A stretch of DNA of 64,000 nucleotides, from contig OW386285.2 of assembly GCA_936432065.2 (NCBI GenBank), positions 182,528,301-182,592,300 on the forward strand, written 5' to 3'. The translations under genes and the position numbers were made by a program. Position 1 is the stretch's first letter. Each line of letters begins with the position of its first letter. Shown here in pieces: positions 12,625 to 23,273 of the stretch. The DNA is from Rutpela maculata (Eukaryota > Arthropoda > Insecta > Coleoptera > Cerambycidae). The notes under the pieces are model-generated. The model was not told where the DNA came from. It searched no databases and was given only the letters and a program-made list of their open reading frames with translations.

Positions 12625-12870
12625 CAGCACGGTAGCTCAATCGGTTAAGGCGTATTGAGTGGCGAATACGCTGATCGACTCGCTACCGCGCTCTGGGTTC
12701 GACCCCCAGCCCCGGTATTGACAACACCGGTGGGTGTGGATGTATGTCTGCGTTTTTCCGAATGTGTAACCCCCTTCCGGACAGCCTTGGCTTTGGATTT
12801 GGGGGTTGTCTACTATCTGTGGTGTGGTGTGTTTTTATAATAAAGATCGACAAGAAAACAAACCAGAGTA
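12625..12870 (+). mobile_element. tRNA-derived SINE
   Basis: The head has an internal Pol III promoter: A box TAGCTCAATCGG (12633-12644) and B box GGTTCGACCCC (about 12696-12706), spaced as in a tRNA. The body follows as a GT-rich tail (GTGTGGATGTATGTCTGCG to GGTGTGGTGTGTTTTT) and AATAAAG. It lies in the BEL leader, antisense to the element. No clear target-site duplication was found. The 61-residue plus-strand frame across it is not a gene. Confidence 0.8.
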
Positions 12871-13214
12871 ATTTAATAATTGTAAACACTACTTGATCAC
12901 GGAAAAACTCAGCTGTTAGATATCTACAAATGTAAATGTAAAAAACCAATTCAGCGCCAATTGGATACAGAATTTTCGCGTTGTGAATTTTAATCTGTTA
13001 GCATTCAATAACCTTTAAAATGATAACTAGGTACTATTCAGTGATATGTAATAATTCTACTAAAGATTATACCTACGTGTATAATATTTACGTTTGAAGT
13101 TAAATAAACTATAAATCGAAATGACTATAAACCGAATTGAGTATTGTCTGTAAAAACAAAAGCAAAAAATTAAATCTACTATTGCACGAATGCCTACTAA
13201 AAAAACTACTAATA
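12871..13214. other. BEL/Pao leader, right part
   Basis: AT-rich leader sequence between SINE and PBS. No coding content was recognised. Confidence 0.4.
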
Positions 13215-13229
13215 CGGCTCGAAGGACCA
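13215..13229 (-). other. BEL/Pao primer-binding site, tRNA-Tyr type
   Basis: The minus strand reads TGGTCCTTCGAGCCG, complementary to CGGCTCGAAGGA-CCA, the 3' end expected of insect tRNA-Tyr. It sits a few bases inside the 5' LTR. The tRNA assignment is from memory of the tRNA-Tyr acceptor stem. Confidence 0.75.
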
Positions 13230-13235
13230 AATTGT

Positions 13236-13679
13236 GGGGTAGCGACCACATACGCTTTATGAGTGGACTGTCTAGATTTATAATATTAAGTAGTAGATAT
13301 AATTTATTGTAAGTTTTCACTTACCCCAATTCGGCAGCTCCGCTCCTTGACTCCTGCTTCGAATATCAGAGACGGGGAATAAAAAGGTGGAAATGGAAGT
13401 AGGGATCTGATATTCTATGCACTTGACACCTTAACGAATTAGGTAAAATACTATATTGGCCTATGCCAAAGGTAAAGCAAAATTTATAAACTACTGATTC
13501 CTCGCACGTGTCGCGATTCTAACGTACCTTACTATCTATACAACTCTCGACTCTCTTAAAACGAATGAATGAATGGTTAAATTAATTTCTATCGGTGCGG
13601 TAGTGTCCCCTATTATCAAAATTAAAAATTACTGAAATAATTACAAAAACCAATAAAAGCTGAAGGTGCGGCCACATCA
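13236..13679 (-). repeat. BEL/Pao 5' LTR
   Basis: It matches 6811-7251 apart from a handful of substitutions and short indels (for example a 4-bp AACG insertion near 13520). High similarity suggests a relatively young insertion despite the coding damage. Confidence 0.88.
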
Positions 13680-13684
13680 ATATA

Positions 13685-13760
<76 letters not shown>
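13680..13760. repeat. (TA)n microsatellite
   Basis: A dinucleotide tract interrupted once near 13690, bordering the BEL 5' LTR. With the tract at 6583-6810 it suggests the element landed inside one larger (TA)n array. Confidence 0.95.
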
Positions 13761-13762
<2 letters not shown>

Positions 13763-15055
13763 ACATGTATTTAGTTATAGGTTAAATAAAATTGTTTAGT
13801 AGTTAAGATTATATTAAGAATGTGTAAAAACTATAGCTATTATATATACTATATACTATAAGCTAAGTGGAAGTCAACGAAATTAAAGAAAGAAAATCAA
13901 GTTGTAAAAAAATTGGAAATTAGATTATTATTCGAAAAAAGTCAAATTTGACAAAATGTAAAAATACATATATTTTTTGAAAAATATAAAGATTTGACAA
14001 AATAGAAGAACAAGATATATGATTGATATAAAAAGAAGATTTGTTCAGATAAAGATAAATATTGAATTGAATAAGTAAATGTTTAATTGAGAAGAAAGGA
14101 CGAATATTTGTCAAAAGTCAAAGGACCCTGCACTTTTTAAAGAATATTAAACGAACATTTTCTCAAAAGAAGACAAGGTATTTTAGTTTATGATTTGGAA
14201 TAAAGACTTAGCCTGTGTTATTTAAAAGTTATTTTAAAAAGACAATTAATTTACTTTAATTTGGACAATATTTTAGCAACTAAGAATTTAGTTTATAAGG
14301 TAGCTTTCGGTTAGGGCATTAGGAGAAACAATTGCTCTCACTGTTAATTCAATCTAATAAATCTGTATTTCTTATAAAATATTTTTATTCTACTAGATCA
14401 AATAATTACATTTGAACCTACTTTTTGGCCCTGGGAAAGAGTAAATTTGATAAGTAATACGTTGTCACCTCAGGGTCGTTGACTGGGCGGCCTGACCTCA
14501 CCCTTTTCTAGTGGTAATAATTGACCTATTTATACATATATCCTCTAAGGGGAGTCCCAGGAATAGGTTTCTCAAAAAAAAAATAAGTGATTTCTTAATT
14601 TAAAATTTTGTATATATGTTTAGATATTGCAAATGCGAAGAGACCTCAGTTATATATATTAACGCACGAGAGTTGCAATTCCAAGTCGCCTCATACAGTG
14701 TTGCCAGCATTTTTGAGTCCGTACTGATTATACTTGCGGTATATACAGCAGGGAATAATCTGTTTCGTTAGTACTGTTAAGGGAAAATGAATAGTTCAAA
14801 ATATGTAGAATTTATTTCTTTCTGAACTTTTCAAGAAATGATATTAGGACATAAATTTCATGGGTAAGAAGAGAAAAAAGGTGATAGAAATATAATCTTA
14901 TTTGCTAAAATTATGATTTAAAAATATCTTAGGCAAATAAAATAATGTGCTGTGTAAACAAAAGTTTGCAATTTATGATTTGTAACTACAAGAATTATTT
15001 CCCCCAATTGGCCTTTTTGAACTTCGTTGACTGGATTATAAGCATTTTTAAGAAG
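13761..15055. other. AT-rich sequence, no gene; possible LTR relic
   Basis: No coding frame was recognised. At 14195-14460 an AATAAAG signal is followed by TTTTTGGCCCTGGGAAAGAG, which could be the end of a solo LTR plus primer site. No second LTR or TSD supports this, so the idea is weak. Confidence 0.35.
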
Positions 15056-15059
15056 ACTA

Positions 15060-16323
15060 TTATGAAATGAATTAAAGACAGGCGTTGCCGACTGCGAATA
15101 TCTATTAAATAAACATGATAACGTCTGTTGGACTTGTTGTTGGACTTGCCTGTTGGAAAATTCTTATTTCAAATTGTACACATCTATAAAATAGCACAGT
15201 AGAATAGTTTTTATTGAAATTGAATCTTATCCGACAATTATGTTTTATGTTTTATTATAATTTTGGAGCAAAATATTACAAAGGTTTTTTATTGAATAAA
15301 CAAAAATATGAAGGTGTACAAGGCATCTGAACCGCAATACACAGGGTGTCTCTCAGGTTTGAACAACTCTATATATATTAGAGGACATATCAAACCTTAC
15401 CTTAAAAACCCTAAAGATATCATTAAAGTATTTTTAATAAAACTGTTTTGAAATGAATGAAAGTTGTTGTTGGGTGTTGCCGAATGCGAATAAATATATG
15501 AAGTAGGTACGCGAATTTTTTTTCGAATTTGGAACATAAAATAGCTCGATAACATACTTCCTATTTAAATTGGATCATATCCGTCGTACAGAGGAATCAT
15601 ATGTGTCATCTTTTATATAATTTGTTTTATTATGATTTTAGAGCAATGTCTTCCGAAGGTTTTTGATTAAGAACATAAAAAATGCAAAAATATACAAGAT
15701 ATCTATACTACAATATACAATAAGTCTTCCAGGTTCGTGCGAACATTACGTGAGTAAGATGATATATCAGTTTTACCCTAAAATGTTATTGGGGTATTTT
15801 TAATAATACTATTACGAAACGAAAATTGAAGTTGGGAGCGCAAAGCGGACTCAATTGTAAGACAATAGTAACAGAGAAGTCTGTTAAAATTGTGAGCAGT
15901 AAAAAATAAATAAAAACTTATCTTGTTCATAATTAAAAAAAAATTAAAAAAAGACATTAAAAAAAAATTTCAAAAAAAAAATTAAATAGAGAACAGAGAA
16001 TGGTTAAACAAAATAAGTTCTTATTTAGTTTACGAATTTAATTATGTTTATTTACTGTTCACAAATTCAATGGGAATGTAACCCGTAACTGAAAAAAATA
16101 AAAATTGACCTGCCACCTTTGTGGTTTTTAATCCCAAAACCAAGCCCACTTCACACTCCCAAAACTTAGACACAAACGATATGCTCACCTTTTATATAGA
16201 CTCTGCTGCTGTATTAGAATTTTAGATCGAAATGTTACTAAGGATTTTAATTAAGCACAAAAAATGCTAAGATGCATAAAAAGTTAAAACTCTAACATAC
16301 TCAAGTTTTAACAAACTTTACGT

Positions 16324-16405
<82 letters not shown>

Positions 16406-16500
16406 CATATCAATGTTACTTTAAAAGGTATACATTGTTTGTATTTAATAAGAGTATTACAATCGAATGAAAGTTGCAGTCTGCCGTTGCCGACTGATTT
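15060..16500 (+). repeat. Diverged tandem repeat, ~380-bp units
   Basis: Three degenerate copies (about 15060-15450, 15455-15840 and 16200-16495) share a block ending in GTTGCCGANTGCGAAT or GTTGCCGACTG, and an upstream block with TTTTTAATAANACT. A CACAGGGTGTCTC motif occurs in the first. The third is interrupted by an (AT)n tract. No coding content. Confidence 0.55.
16325..16403. repeat. (AT)n microsatellite
   Basis: Uninterrupted dinucleotide tract of about 78 bp inside the third diverged repeat copy. The IY-repeat reading frame over it is an artefact. Confidence 0.97.
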
Positions 16501-16503
16501 ATT

Positions 16504-17094
16504 GATAAAAAATATATATATTGACTGTGAACTTAATTTCAGTGGCACCTTTTAAAAGTGAATTGTGCCGTGTTGGTACAAAATATGAATCAAATAGGTT
16601 TTCGCAGTCTGCCACGTACGATAGAAACTTTTACCCATTAAAATCAACATATAAATTCGAATCTAGTCCTACCAATAATTAAATGGATAAATAAAATAAT
16701 CACATCAGAAATAAAATTTCTGCATCTCTTGAATTGAGTTTTATTGCAGATTCAATGCATTTACGATTACTAGGAAAGACTTTTTTATTTTGTTTCTGAA
16801 AATTCGTCTAGGTAGAGGCCGGCGCAAATACGGAATTATAGTTACAAGGGTTTATTTACTGAATTCCAGTATTTCATCTTCAAAAGTGAATTAGTGATTT
16901 TATATTTTTTTAGCGTTTAGTTTTGGTTATCTAGATTTATGCTTTTCCTTTATTTCGTTATTTATTTGTAAAATGTATACGAATTCCAAGCTGACTGTCA
17001 CTTGCATTGTTTGAATGACATTAAGTAAGAATGAGGTTTAACAACCAATAAATATCAAACACAAATGGGTTTATTATAACTAGTAAAAAACCTT
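16504..17094. other. AT-rich sequence, no gene seen
   Basis: No coding region was recognised. The stretch from about 16980 (CACTTGCATTGTTTGAATGA) begins a block duplicated at 20590 onward, so its end belongs to the hAT-related repeat. Confidence 0.4.
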
Positions 17095-17465
17095 TAAACT
17101 TCTCAAAATATTTTTATATTGTTCTGGATTGCACTGCAGATGTTAGTCACATTGAACACTCTAACAATTGTTTTCAGATTTGTCAACTTAAACAATGTCG
17201 CAAAGAAAGTTGAAATCAGGCAACATTTTATAAAATTGTGTTCAGCAACTTATCAAACTGAGTTAGAATTATCTGTTAATATATACGATTTCCGGGGATT
17301 AGATTATGACAACGGAGCAAATATGCGTAGTGAATACACTGGGCTGTGACAGAAAATTTTGGGAATAAATCCTAGAGCGTTTTATGTACTATGCTGTGCG
17401 CATAATTTAAATTTAGTGCCAAACAATGCTGCAGATCGTTCTTTTAAAGTAACCTTTTTTTTTTT
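17095..17465 (+). pseudogene. hAT-like (DUF4371-type) transposase fragment
   Basis: The frame reads TIVFRFVNLNNVAKKVEIRQ, then LDYDNGANMRSEYTGL, an in-frame TGA (17347-17349), and INPRAFYVLCCAHNLNL. The YDNGANM...G and PRAFY..C.AHNLNL blocks are characteristic of hAT-related transposases of the DUF4371/ZMYM type. A frameshift lies near the start (LDCTADVSHIE is in another frame). A second, worse copy lies at 20690-21030. Both are dead fragments of the central catalytic region. Confidence 0.8.
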
Positions 17466-17689
17466 AACTAAACTTGAATTTAAGTCCACATTTCTTGAGA
17501 AAGAGAATATATATCAATATGCGGTTTTGAGGATCTAAGAAATAATTTATTTCTGAAACAGCGAGTTTTGCCCAACTCTTTTAATTTGAGCACATTACTA
17601 TTAAGACAGTAAAATTAATAGTTGACCCGGAACAAATTTGTAACAACCTGATTTCTTAGGGATTGTATTCTATGGCTATTCAGAACTCT

Positions 17690-18930
17690 CTAACTGAAAA
17701 TCTCAAATAATCCGCCTTGCAGAAATGAAGAAAAAATGCGCCGTCATGTTGAAATTAGGCACTTTTTTCTTTAATCGGTAATAGCCCATACGGATGACAC
17801 TTTAAGAAAAAAGTAAAGAGGTAAAATATTAAGAGAAATAGCTGAGTTTTAATGTGGTATAAAATTTTTAGCAATCGTTTAAATATTAGCAAAGTTACGG
17901 TTGTCAAAATTACAGATTTATATAAAAAATGATTAATTTTTGTTTTTTAATATCCAATTCTCTGAATTAAGATTGAATTTGAAAATACACTCTATAAATA
18001 TCATATTTAGTGGCATCGGATGTTGGTGGAAGAACTGCTAGATCGAAGTGTTAAAAAATATTTTGCCCAGCAGAAATCTGATTATACCAACGAACCTGTA
18101 CCTAATCATTTAAACTATTAGTTTTTTTTACTGCCATACCATCTTAAAATAAATTCTTCCCCAGTTACCGCAAGCTGATTTGCTTCAGCAAAACTTTTGA
18201 AAATTAATAGGCTGTTAGTTCAATATTATTTTCTAAAACTGAAAATACTGTTTTTTTTGCCCATTTTATAAAATGCAGAGGTGGTATCGCATCCGGCATG
18301 TGTAAATAGAATATTTTTTACTACATTTTCACTTAGTTCTGAACGTAACTTACACATATTCGTTATTTTATCAGATTTACCTCCATCACCGGGTCTCATC
18401 ATGTACACATTTTTTGTTTTGCAACGTTTAATGAGTAACGTTATTAAGTCTGTATATTGAGCCACAACTATAACAGGTTTACACATATCAGTTGAGCAAT
18501 CAATAGCAGTTTTTACAATTAAATAATCCGTACATTCGACTGTGGTATTGTTTTGGGAAAAATTTGATCTTTATTTAATGCTGTTGCTAAAAATCCGTTT
18601 TGAGATATCTCTAACCATGTTTAATTAGTATTACCGACAAATGTTTTTGTTGAGTATTGTTACATTTTAATGGTGTTAAAATACGATAAAAAATATCCTA
18701 TTTTATAAGAATCTGTCATTTTGACAACCATACCTTTGTTAATATTTAACCGATTTATGGCATACTGAAGCTTAAACTCTTTCCCTCAAAATTTTGCCTC
18801 TTTACTTTTTTTCATAAAGTGTCATGCCTGTGAGCTATATTCTATTAAAGGAGAAAAGTTCCTAATTTCAACATGGCGCATTTTTTCTTCATTTCTACAC
18901 GGCGGATTTTTTGGGATTTTTCAATCTACA
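17690..18930. mobile_element. Foldback structure with ~230-bp inverted arms
   Basis: The arm at about 17690-17925 (with GAAGAAAAAATGCGCC and GTTACGGTTGTCAAAATTACAG) is the reverse complement of about 18700-18925. Between them is roughly 780 bp with one unusual minus-strand frame. This could be a non-autonomous element or an inverted duplication. Confidence 0.65.
18226..18486 (-). pseudogene. Fragment of an unrecognised, probably transposon-derived ORF
   Basis: The 86-codon minus-strand frame contains a hydrophilic block followed by ILFTHAGCDTTSAFYKMGKK. Similar H-A-x-GCDTTSA-x-GKG/K strings occur in repeated uncharacterised ORFs of invertebrates, as far as I recall; I cannot name the family. 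It sits inside the foldback at 17690-18930, with no start or domain boundaries. No function is assigned. Confidence 0.45.
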
Positions 18931-18934
18931 GAAC

Positions 18935-19450
18935 GTAAAAGAATAACGTGTTTTTTGACAATCTTTATAACTACCGAAATTCCACAAAAAATGGTTTATA
19001 CTTTTTTGAAGCGCATTTTTTTAGTCACTGGTTAATAGGACAAAAAGCTATTTCTCAAATTTTTTTATGTCTCACTTATTTTGTAAATACCGATTTTTTC
19101 TAAAACCTGTAATATTTCAATTTTTGTTTACGTTGTGCCTTATTGTGCTTTGTAAGAGCCGATCGTGGTAGGTTATTTTAATACCTTGTAACAGCTTCGT
19201 TAAAATTAGAATAATAAGTAAATTTTTTTGCATGATAATCAGTGGAGTACCTAAAATCGATACACGTTTACGGATTTGGGGACCGTTTTTGTGTTTTCTA
19301 CATCAAAATATAAACAGAACCCCACTTTATCTCCGAAACAGTTAAAAATATCAAATTGAAATTTATCACTAAACCTGTAGATACGAAATTTTTTTTCCAA
19401 ATTTTGTTGATGTATTTTTCATACCAAAAATACAAAAAAAGAAAAAGAGA
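18935..19450 (+). repeat. Repeat unit shared with 21175-21715
   Basis: Blocks such as GCTTTGTAAGAGCCGATC and TAATCAGTGGAGTA recur in the same order at 21175-21715, and the first ~230 bp recur inverted at 21925-22130. No coding content. Confidence 0.75.
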
Positions 19451-19599
19451 AGAACCAAACTTTTTATTATTAACTGATAGTATAGTAAGTGAAGCAGTAA
19501 AAATGGTAACATTCCCGACCCGAAAACGATGAAAGGAATTTCCTTAATTTTTTTTGCAATATGCTTTATAAAATACGTACATCAAAATCTATATTTTTA

Positions 19600-20010
19600 T
19601 TTTTAAGAGTGGAAACTAATTCTAAAAACTGAAAAATTAATAATTCTCCTAATTTTTAAATAATTATACGAAAATCAATATATTTATGTTTTTGAGGTCG
19701 CTGAATATGACTGTGAGGTCAAAACTTATGAGACGAAAATATTAAAGGTAGAAATCACCCTTAAATGCTGAAAAATTAATGTCTTCTAATTTTATGAATA
19801 AGATCCCGAAAATTTATATACTCATGTTTTTGAGGTCGCTGAATATGATAATGAGGTCAAAACATAGGAAAGACGGAAATATTAAGGGTTGAAACCACCC
19901 TTAAATACTGAAAAATTAATAATTCTTCTAATGTTACAAATAAATTCACGAAAATCCATATACTTACGTTCTTTAGGTCGCTGAATAAGATTATGTGGTC
20001 TAAATTTGTC
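19600..20010 (+). repeat. ~140-bp tandem repeat, three copies
   Basis: GAGGTCGCTGAATATGA starts at 19694 and 19832, with a diverged form at 19974 (spacings 138 and 142). Each unit also carries CTGAAAAATTAATA-type and CACCCTTAAATNCTG blocks. Confidence 0.85.
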
Positions 20011-20569
20011 TAATTTTATTAAAAAATAAAAATGATTGTTATAGACTCTAGTTCACAAGTTCAAAGCAGTGTTAATTCTTGATAGAGCTCGTAAAAATAA
20101 GCAAAAGTTTCAAACTCGCACATAAACAACTTCAAAAGTTGAAAACAGATGAACATTGAAAAAATAACGAGTTTCGTTTTTTGCAAATAACTCGAAAACT
20201 ATTAATATTTAAGAAAATTTAAAGAAAGATTCTTAAAGAGGAAGGATTTTCCAATAAAAAAGTCAGGACTACCGAAACTCTATCTCTGTTATTAATAAAA
20301 AATATTACATTTTAATTGAATGTTGAAAATAGAGCTCCGCGCGATGAACACTAAGCCGTTACGATGCTCTGAAACCGGCCGTAACAAGTAAAAATATTCT
20401 TTTATGTTATGAAATATTAATTTAAAATTTTTAATAAATTATGGTATTATTTAGACACTTAAAGGAACAATATCCGTTGGAAAAAAATTTTTCACCGATT
20501 TTTCATAAAATGAGCCTATTGTTAATTAACAAATTTTTTTAGAATTTGCGTTTATGTTTCAAGTCGGAT
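20011..20569. other. AT-rich sequence, no gene seen
   Basis: No coding frame, RNA gene or repeat was recognised here. Confidence 0.4.
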
Positions 20570-21160
20570 AATTGTTAAACAAGTGGACCATCACTTGTAT
20601 TGTTTGAATGATATTTAGTAAGGATAAAATTTAACAACCAATAAATATTAAACACAATTTGGTTTATTACCAACTAGTAAAAAAATTATAAACTACAAAT
20701 ATTTTTCTATTATTCTGGATTACACTCCCGATGATAGTCACATTGAGCAGCTCTAATAATTGTTTTCAGATTTGTCGACTTAAATAATGTTACAAAGAAA
20801 ATTGAAATTAGGCAACGTTTTATAAAAATCAACGGATAGATCAAACTGAGTTAGAATGATCTGGATTTGTTCAAAATGTGTCCTGTATTATAAATTTATA
20901 GTAGTGAGCACAATGTTACAGAAATAAATCCTAGAGCATGTTAAGCACATGTTAAGTGCAATGTTCTGCACATAGTTTAAATCTATTGCCAAACGATGCT
21001 GCAGATAGTTCTTTTAAAGCAACCTTTTTTTAACTAAGCTACTAGCTAATTGAAACGGACCAAGCGAATAGATATCAATATGTCATTTTCAGGATTTAAG
21101 AGATAATTCATTTGTGAAAAGGCGAGTTTTGTCTAATTCTTTTATTTTGAAGCGTGTTAC
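20570..21160 (+). pseudogene. Second hAT-like relic, heavily decayed
   Basis: At the DNA level this repeats 16980-17610 (shared CACTTGTATTGTTTGAATGA, CAGATTTGTCGACTTAAA and CATAGTTTAAAT blocks), but indels and stops remove most of the frame. It passes into the inverted arm of the next foldback. Confidence 0.7.
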
Positions 21161-22255
21161 TTTTTACAGGGTGTAAAGGAAGAGCGTGTTTTTTTTTTGA
21201 CAAACTTTATAACTACTGAGATTCGTAGAGATTCCACAAAAATGTTTAAATTTTTTTGATGCGATTTTTTTTAGTCACTGGGGTATTGTAAGAAACGATT
21301 TCTCCAATTTTTTATATCTCACTTATTTTGTAAGATGCCGATTTTTTTTCTAAAAACCTGTAATTTTTTAATTTTTTTAACGTTGTCTTATTGTGCTTTG
21401 TAAGAGCCGATCATTGTAGGTTATTATAATACCTTATGATGGGTCCTTTAAAATCATAATAAAAAGTAAATATTTGCATGGTAATCAGTGGAGTATCCAA
21501 AATTGGTATATGTTTACGGATTGGGGAATCTTTTTTGGGTTTTTACATTAAAATATAAAAACAGAAACCCATTTGTCTCCGGAACAATTACAGATATCAA
21601 ACTATAATTTGGCACATCTATGAAGCTACTGTTAAAATGGCTTTACCTGTAGATACATTTTTTGCCAAATTTTACTGATTTAATTTTCACACCAAAAATA
21701 CAAGTGTACGAAAAATTCCATGTCTTTTTAATACAATCAAATATAATCTAAATATTTATTTATCTATTTTTATAAGCACTATTATTATATAAAATGTCAA
21801 CTAAAGAAAAAGGGAAGAACCATACTTTTTATTATTAATGGAGCAATAATAGCTAAATGTATATTAGCGAGAAAAATGATATGTATTCACCATGAACTGA
21901 AAGTACAAAAAAATGCACTTATTTTAAAGGAACGGCATAAGGTATTATAATAATCTACAACGATCGGCTCTTATGAAAACCAATGAGGCCTAATCGCAAA
22001 AAGATATTATTTATTTATTTTTAAACTAGTGACCAAAAAAAATGCCATCAAAATAATATTAAATAATGTTTGTTGAATCTCGGTAGTTATAAAGTTTGGT
22101 TAAAAAAGCACGCTTTTCTTTCACACCCTGTAGATAGTAACGTGCTTCAAAATAAATGAAATGGACAAAACCGGCTATTTCACAAATAAATAATATCTTA
22201 AATTCTGAAAACCGCATATCGATACCTATTCTCTTTCTCAAAAAATGTGGATTTA
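21040..22255. repeat. Inverted duplication around a TA-flanked element
   Basis: The sequence to the left of 21167 (GATATCAATATGTCATTTTC to TTGAAGCGTGTTAC) reappears inverted to the right of 22130 (GTAACGTGCTTCAAAATAAA to CCGCATATCGATA). The palindrome therefore extends 100-120 bp beyond the element's own TIRs on both sides, into hAT-derived sequence. Confidence 0.75.
21167..22130. mobile_element. TA-flanked TIR element, 964 bp
   Basis: The ends read CAGGGTGTAAAGGAAGAGCG and the inverse CGCTTTTCTTTCACACCCTG, each bordered by TA (21165-21166, 22131-22132). The inverted similarity extends inward about 250 bp. No transposase is visible. It is one of several CAGGGTG-ended, TA-flanked elements here, consistent with Tc1/mariner-type mobilisation. 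Confidence 0.75.
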
Positions 22256-22692
22256 AATTCAGCCTAAAAATTTGCTTGGTCCCTTTTAATTGGCCAGCGG
22301 TTCAAGAACCATAAATATTTCTGTTGGTCACTGGCCGCTAACGCTATACGCAAATTGATGCAACGTTGCCAATAACCCGAGGGGACAGCGAATGCGTAAT
22401 GTCTGTAGTCCGCCTTATACTAGTTAGAGGTGACTTCGTGTTGACCATTCCTACTTGGTACGGCGACACTAGCGCTGGTGATATACACTCGAACTAAAAC
22501 TCAAAATTGTAGGTACCAGATGTATGAAGTGACCTCAGAACTATTTTTCGCTAAGTAACTTAGGATGACATCTGGATTAATTTTACATCGAAATTAAGGC
22601 AAAACGTTGTCGCCTCAGCTTTATAAGGTCAAAGCGTGTTTAGTATATCTATTCTTGAGGCGACAACGTAGTGTTTATAACTCTATATATAT
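22256..22692. other. Unclassified spacer before the hammerhead satellite
   Basis: Somewhat more GC-rich than its surroundings, with no coding frame. It holds the perfect inverted repeat at 22604-22669 and ends in a short (TA)n (22683-22692) that abuts the satellite. Confidence 0.5.
22604..22669. repeat. 14-bp perfect inverted repeat, 38-nt loop
   Basis: ACGTTGTCGCCTCA (22604-22617) pairs exactly with TGAGGCGACAACGT (22656-22669), about 25 bp before the satellite array. Its role is unknown. Confidence 0.8.
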
Positions 22693-23101
22693 ATAGACCC
22701 TGAATTTCCAGAGCGACAACTAACACACCACGGAGGCAACTATAGCTACCTGCGTGGAATCACTGGACCCAAGGAAGAATAAAAAAATAGGAGTTGTTAA
22801 TGCGGAACAAAGCTTTATGGCAAACAGAAAAAAATCGTGGGTAAGACCGCAGAGAAAAAGAGCAACCGTGGACACGTGTTTCAGACTCATTGGTCCTCAT
22901 CAGCACGGTGTAGCTAAGTTGAAAGGATAGGCACAACTTAGGAAATGACACAAACGGTGACCACTGACAGGCAGCCAGTCGCACATTTGTGGCAAGAGTT
23001 AGAAGACCCTGAATTTCCAGAGCAACAACTAACACACCACGGAGGCAACTATAGCTACCTGCGTGGAATCACTGGACCCAAGGAAGAATAAATAAATAGG
23101 A
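22693..23101 (-). repeat. Hammerhead satellite, inverted part (about 1.3 monomers)
   Basis: It is the same ~309-bp monomer as 23102-24276 but on the minus strand. It meets the plus-strand array near 23102, in the middle of a monomer (after AACTCCTATTT), so the junction is a rearrangement rather than an in-phase turn. The outer end is cut within the TCTGGAAATTCAGGGTC block and abuts (TA)n. Confidence 0.93.
22866..22908 (-). ncRNA. Type I hammerhead ribozyme, copy 1 (inverted)
   Basis: On the minus strand: stem I CCGTG, core CTGATGA, stem II GGAC, loop CAATGA, GTCT, core GAA, stem III ACACGTGT, then C and stem I CACGG. The terminal stem II pair is G-U instead of the G-C of the other copies, which may lower activity. 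Predicted cleavage follows the GTC triplet, before CACGG. Confidence 0.88.
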
Positions 23102-23230
23102 GTGTGTTAGTTGTCGCTCTGGAAAGTCAGGGTCTTCTAACTCTTGCCACAAATGTGCGACTGGCTGCCTGTCAGTGGTCACCGTTTGTGTCATTTCCTA
23201 AGTTGTGCCTATCCTTTCAACTTAGCTACA

Positions 23231-23273
23231 CCGTGCTGATGAGGACCAATGAGTCCGAAACACGTGTCCACGG
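23231..23273 (+). ncRNA. Type I hammerhead ribozyme, copy 2
   Basis: Self-cleaving RNA motif. Stem I CCGTG (23231-23235) pairs with CACGG (23269-23273), extended by A23230-T23274 and, after an internal loop, AGC/GCT (23224-23226/23276-23278). The core is CTGATGA (23236-23242), stem II GGAC/GTCC with loop CAATGA, and GAA (23257-23259). Stem III is ACACGTGT (23260-23267), self-complementary with no proper loop. Cleavage is predicted after C23268. All invariant core bases are present. Confidence 0.93.

Larger units (their letters stand above)
6811..13679 (-). mobile_element. BEL/Pao LTR retrotransposon, degraded
   Basis: Two ~440-bp LTRs in the same orientation flank a minus-strand interior with primer-binding site, leader (with an inserted SINE), Gag, aspartic protease, reverse transcriptase, RNase H, integrase and a polypurine tract. 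Order and domain types are those of BEL/Pao elements. Several frameshifts and stops split the polyprotein, so it cannot be autonomous. Both flanks are (TA)n, which hides any target-site duplication and blurs the last 2-3 bases of each LTR. Confidence 0.93.

Noticed and set aside
12629..12720. Possible functional tRNA gene
   Set aside because: A and B boxes are good, but the acceptor and anticodon stems do not form a standard cloverleaf and a SINE body follows.
14195..14460. Solo LTR with polyadenylation signal and primer site
   Set aside because: Only one end resembles an LTR end; no start, partner or TSD could be found.
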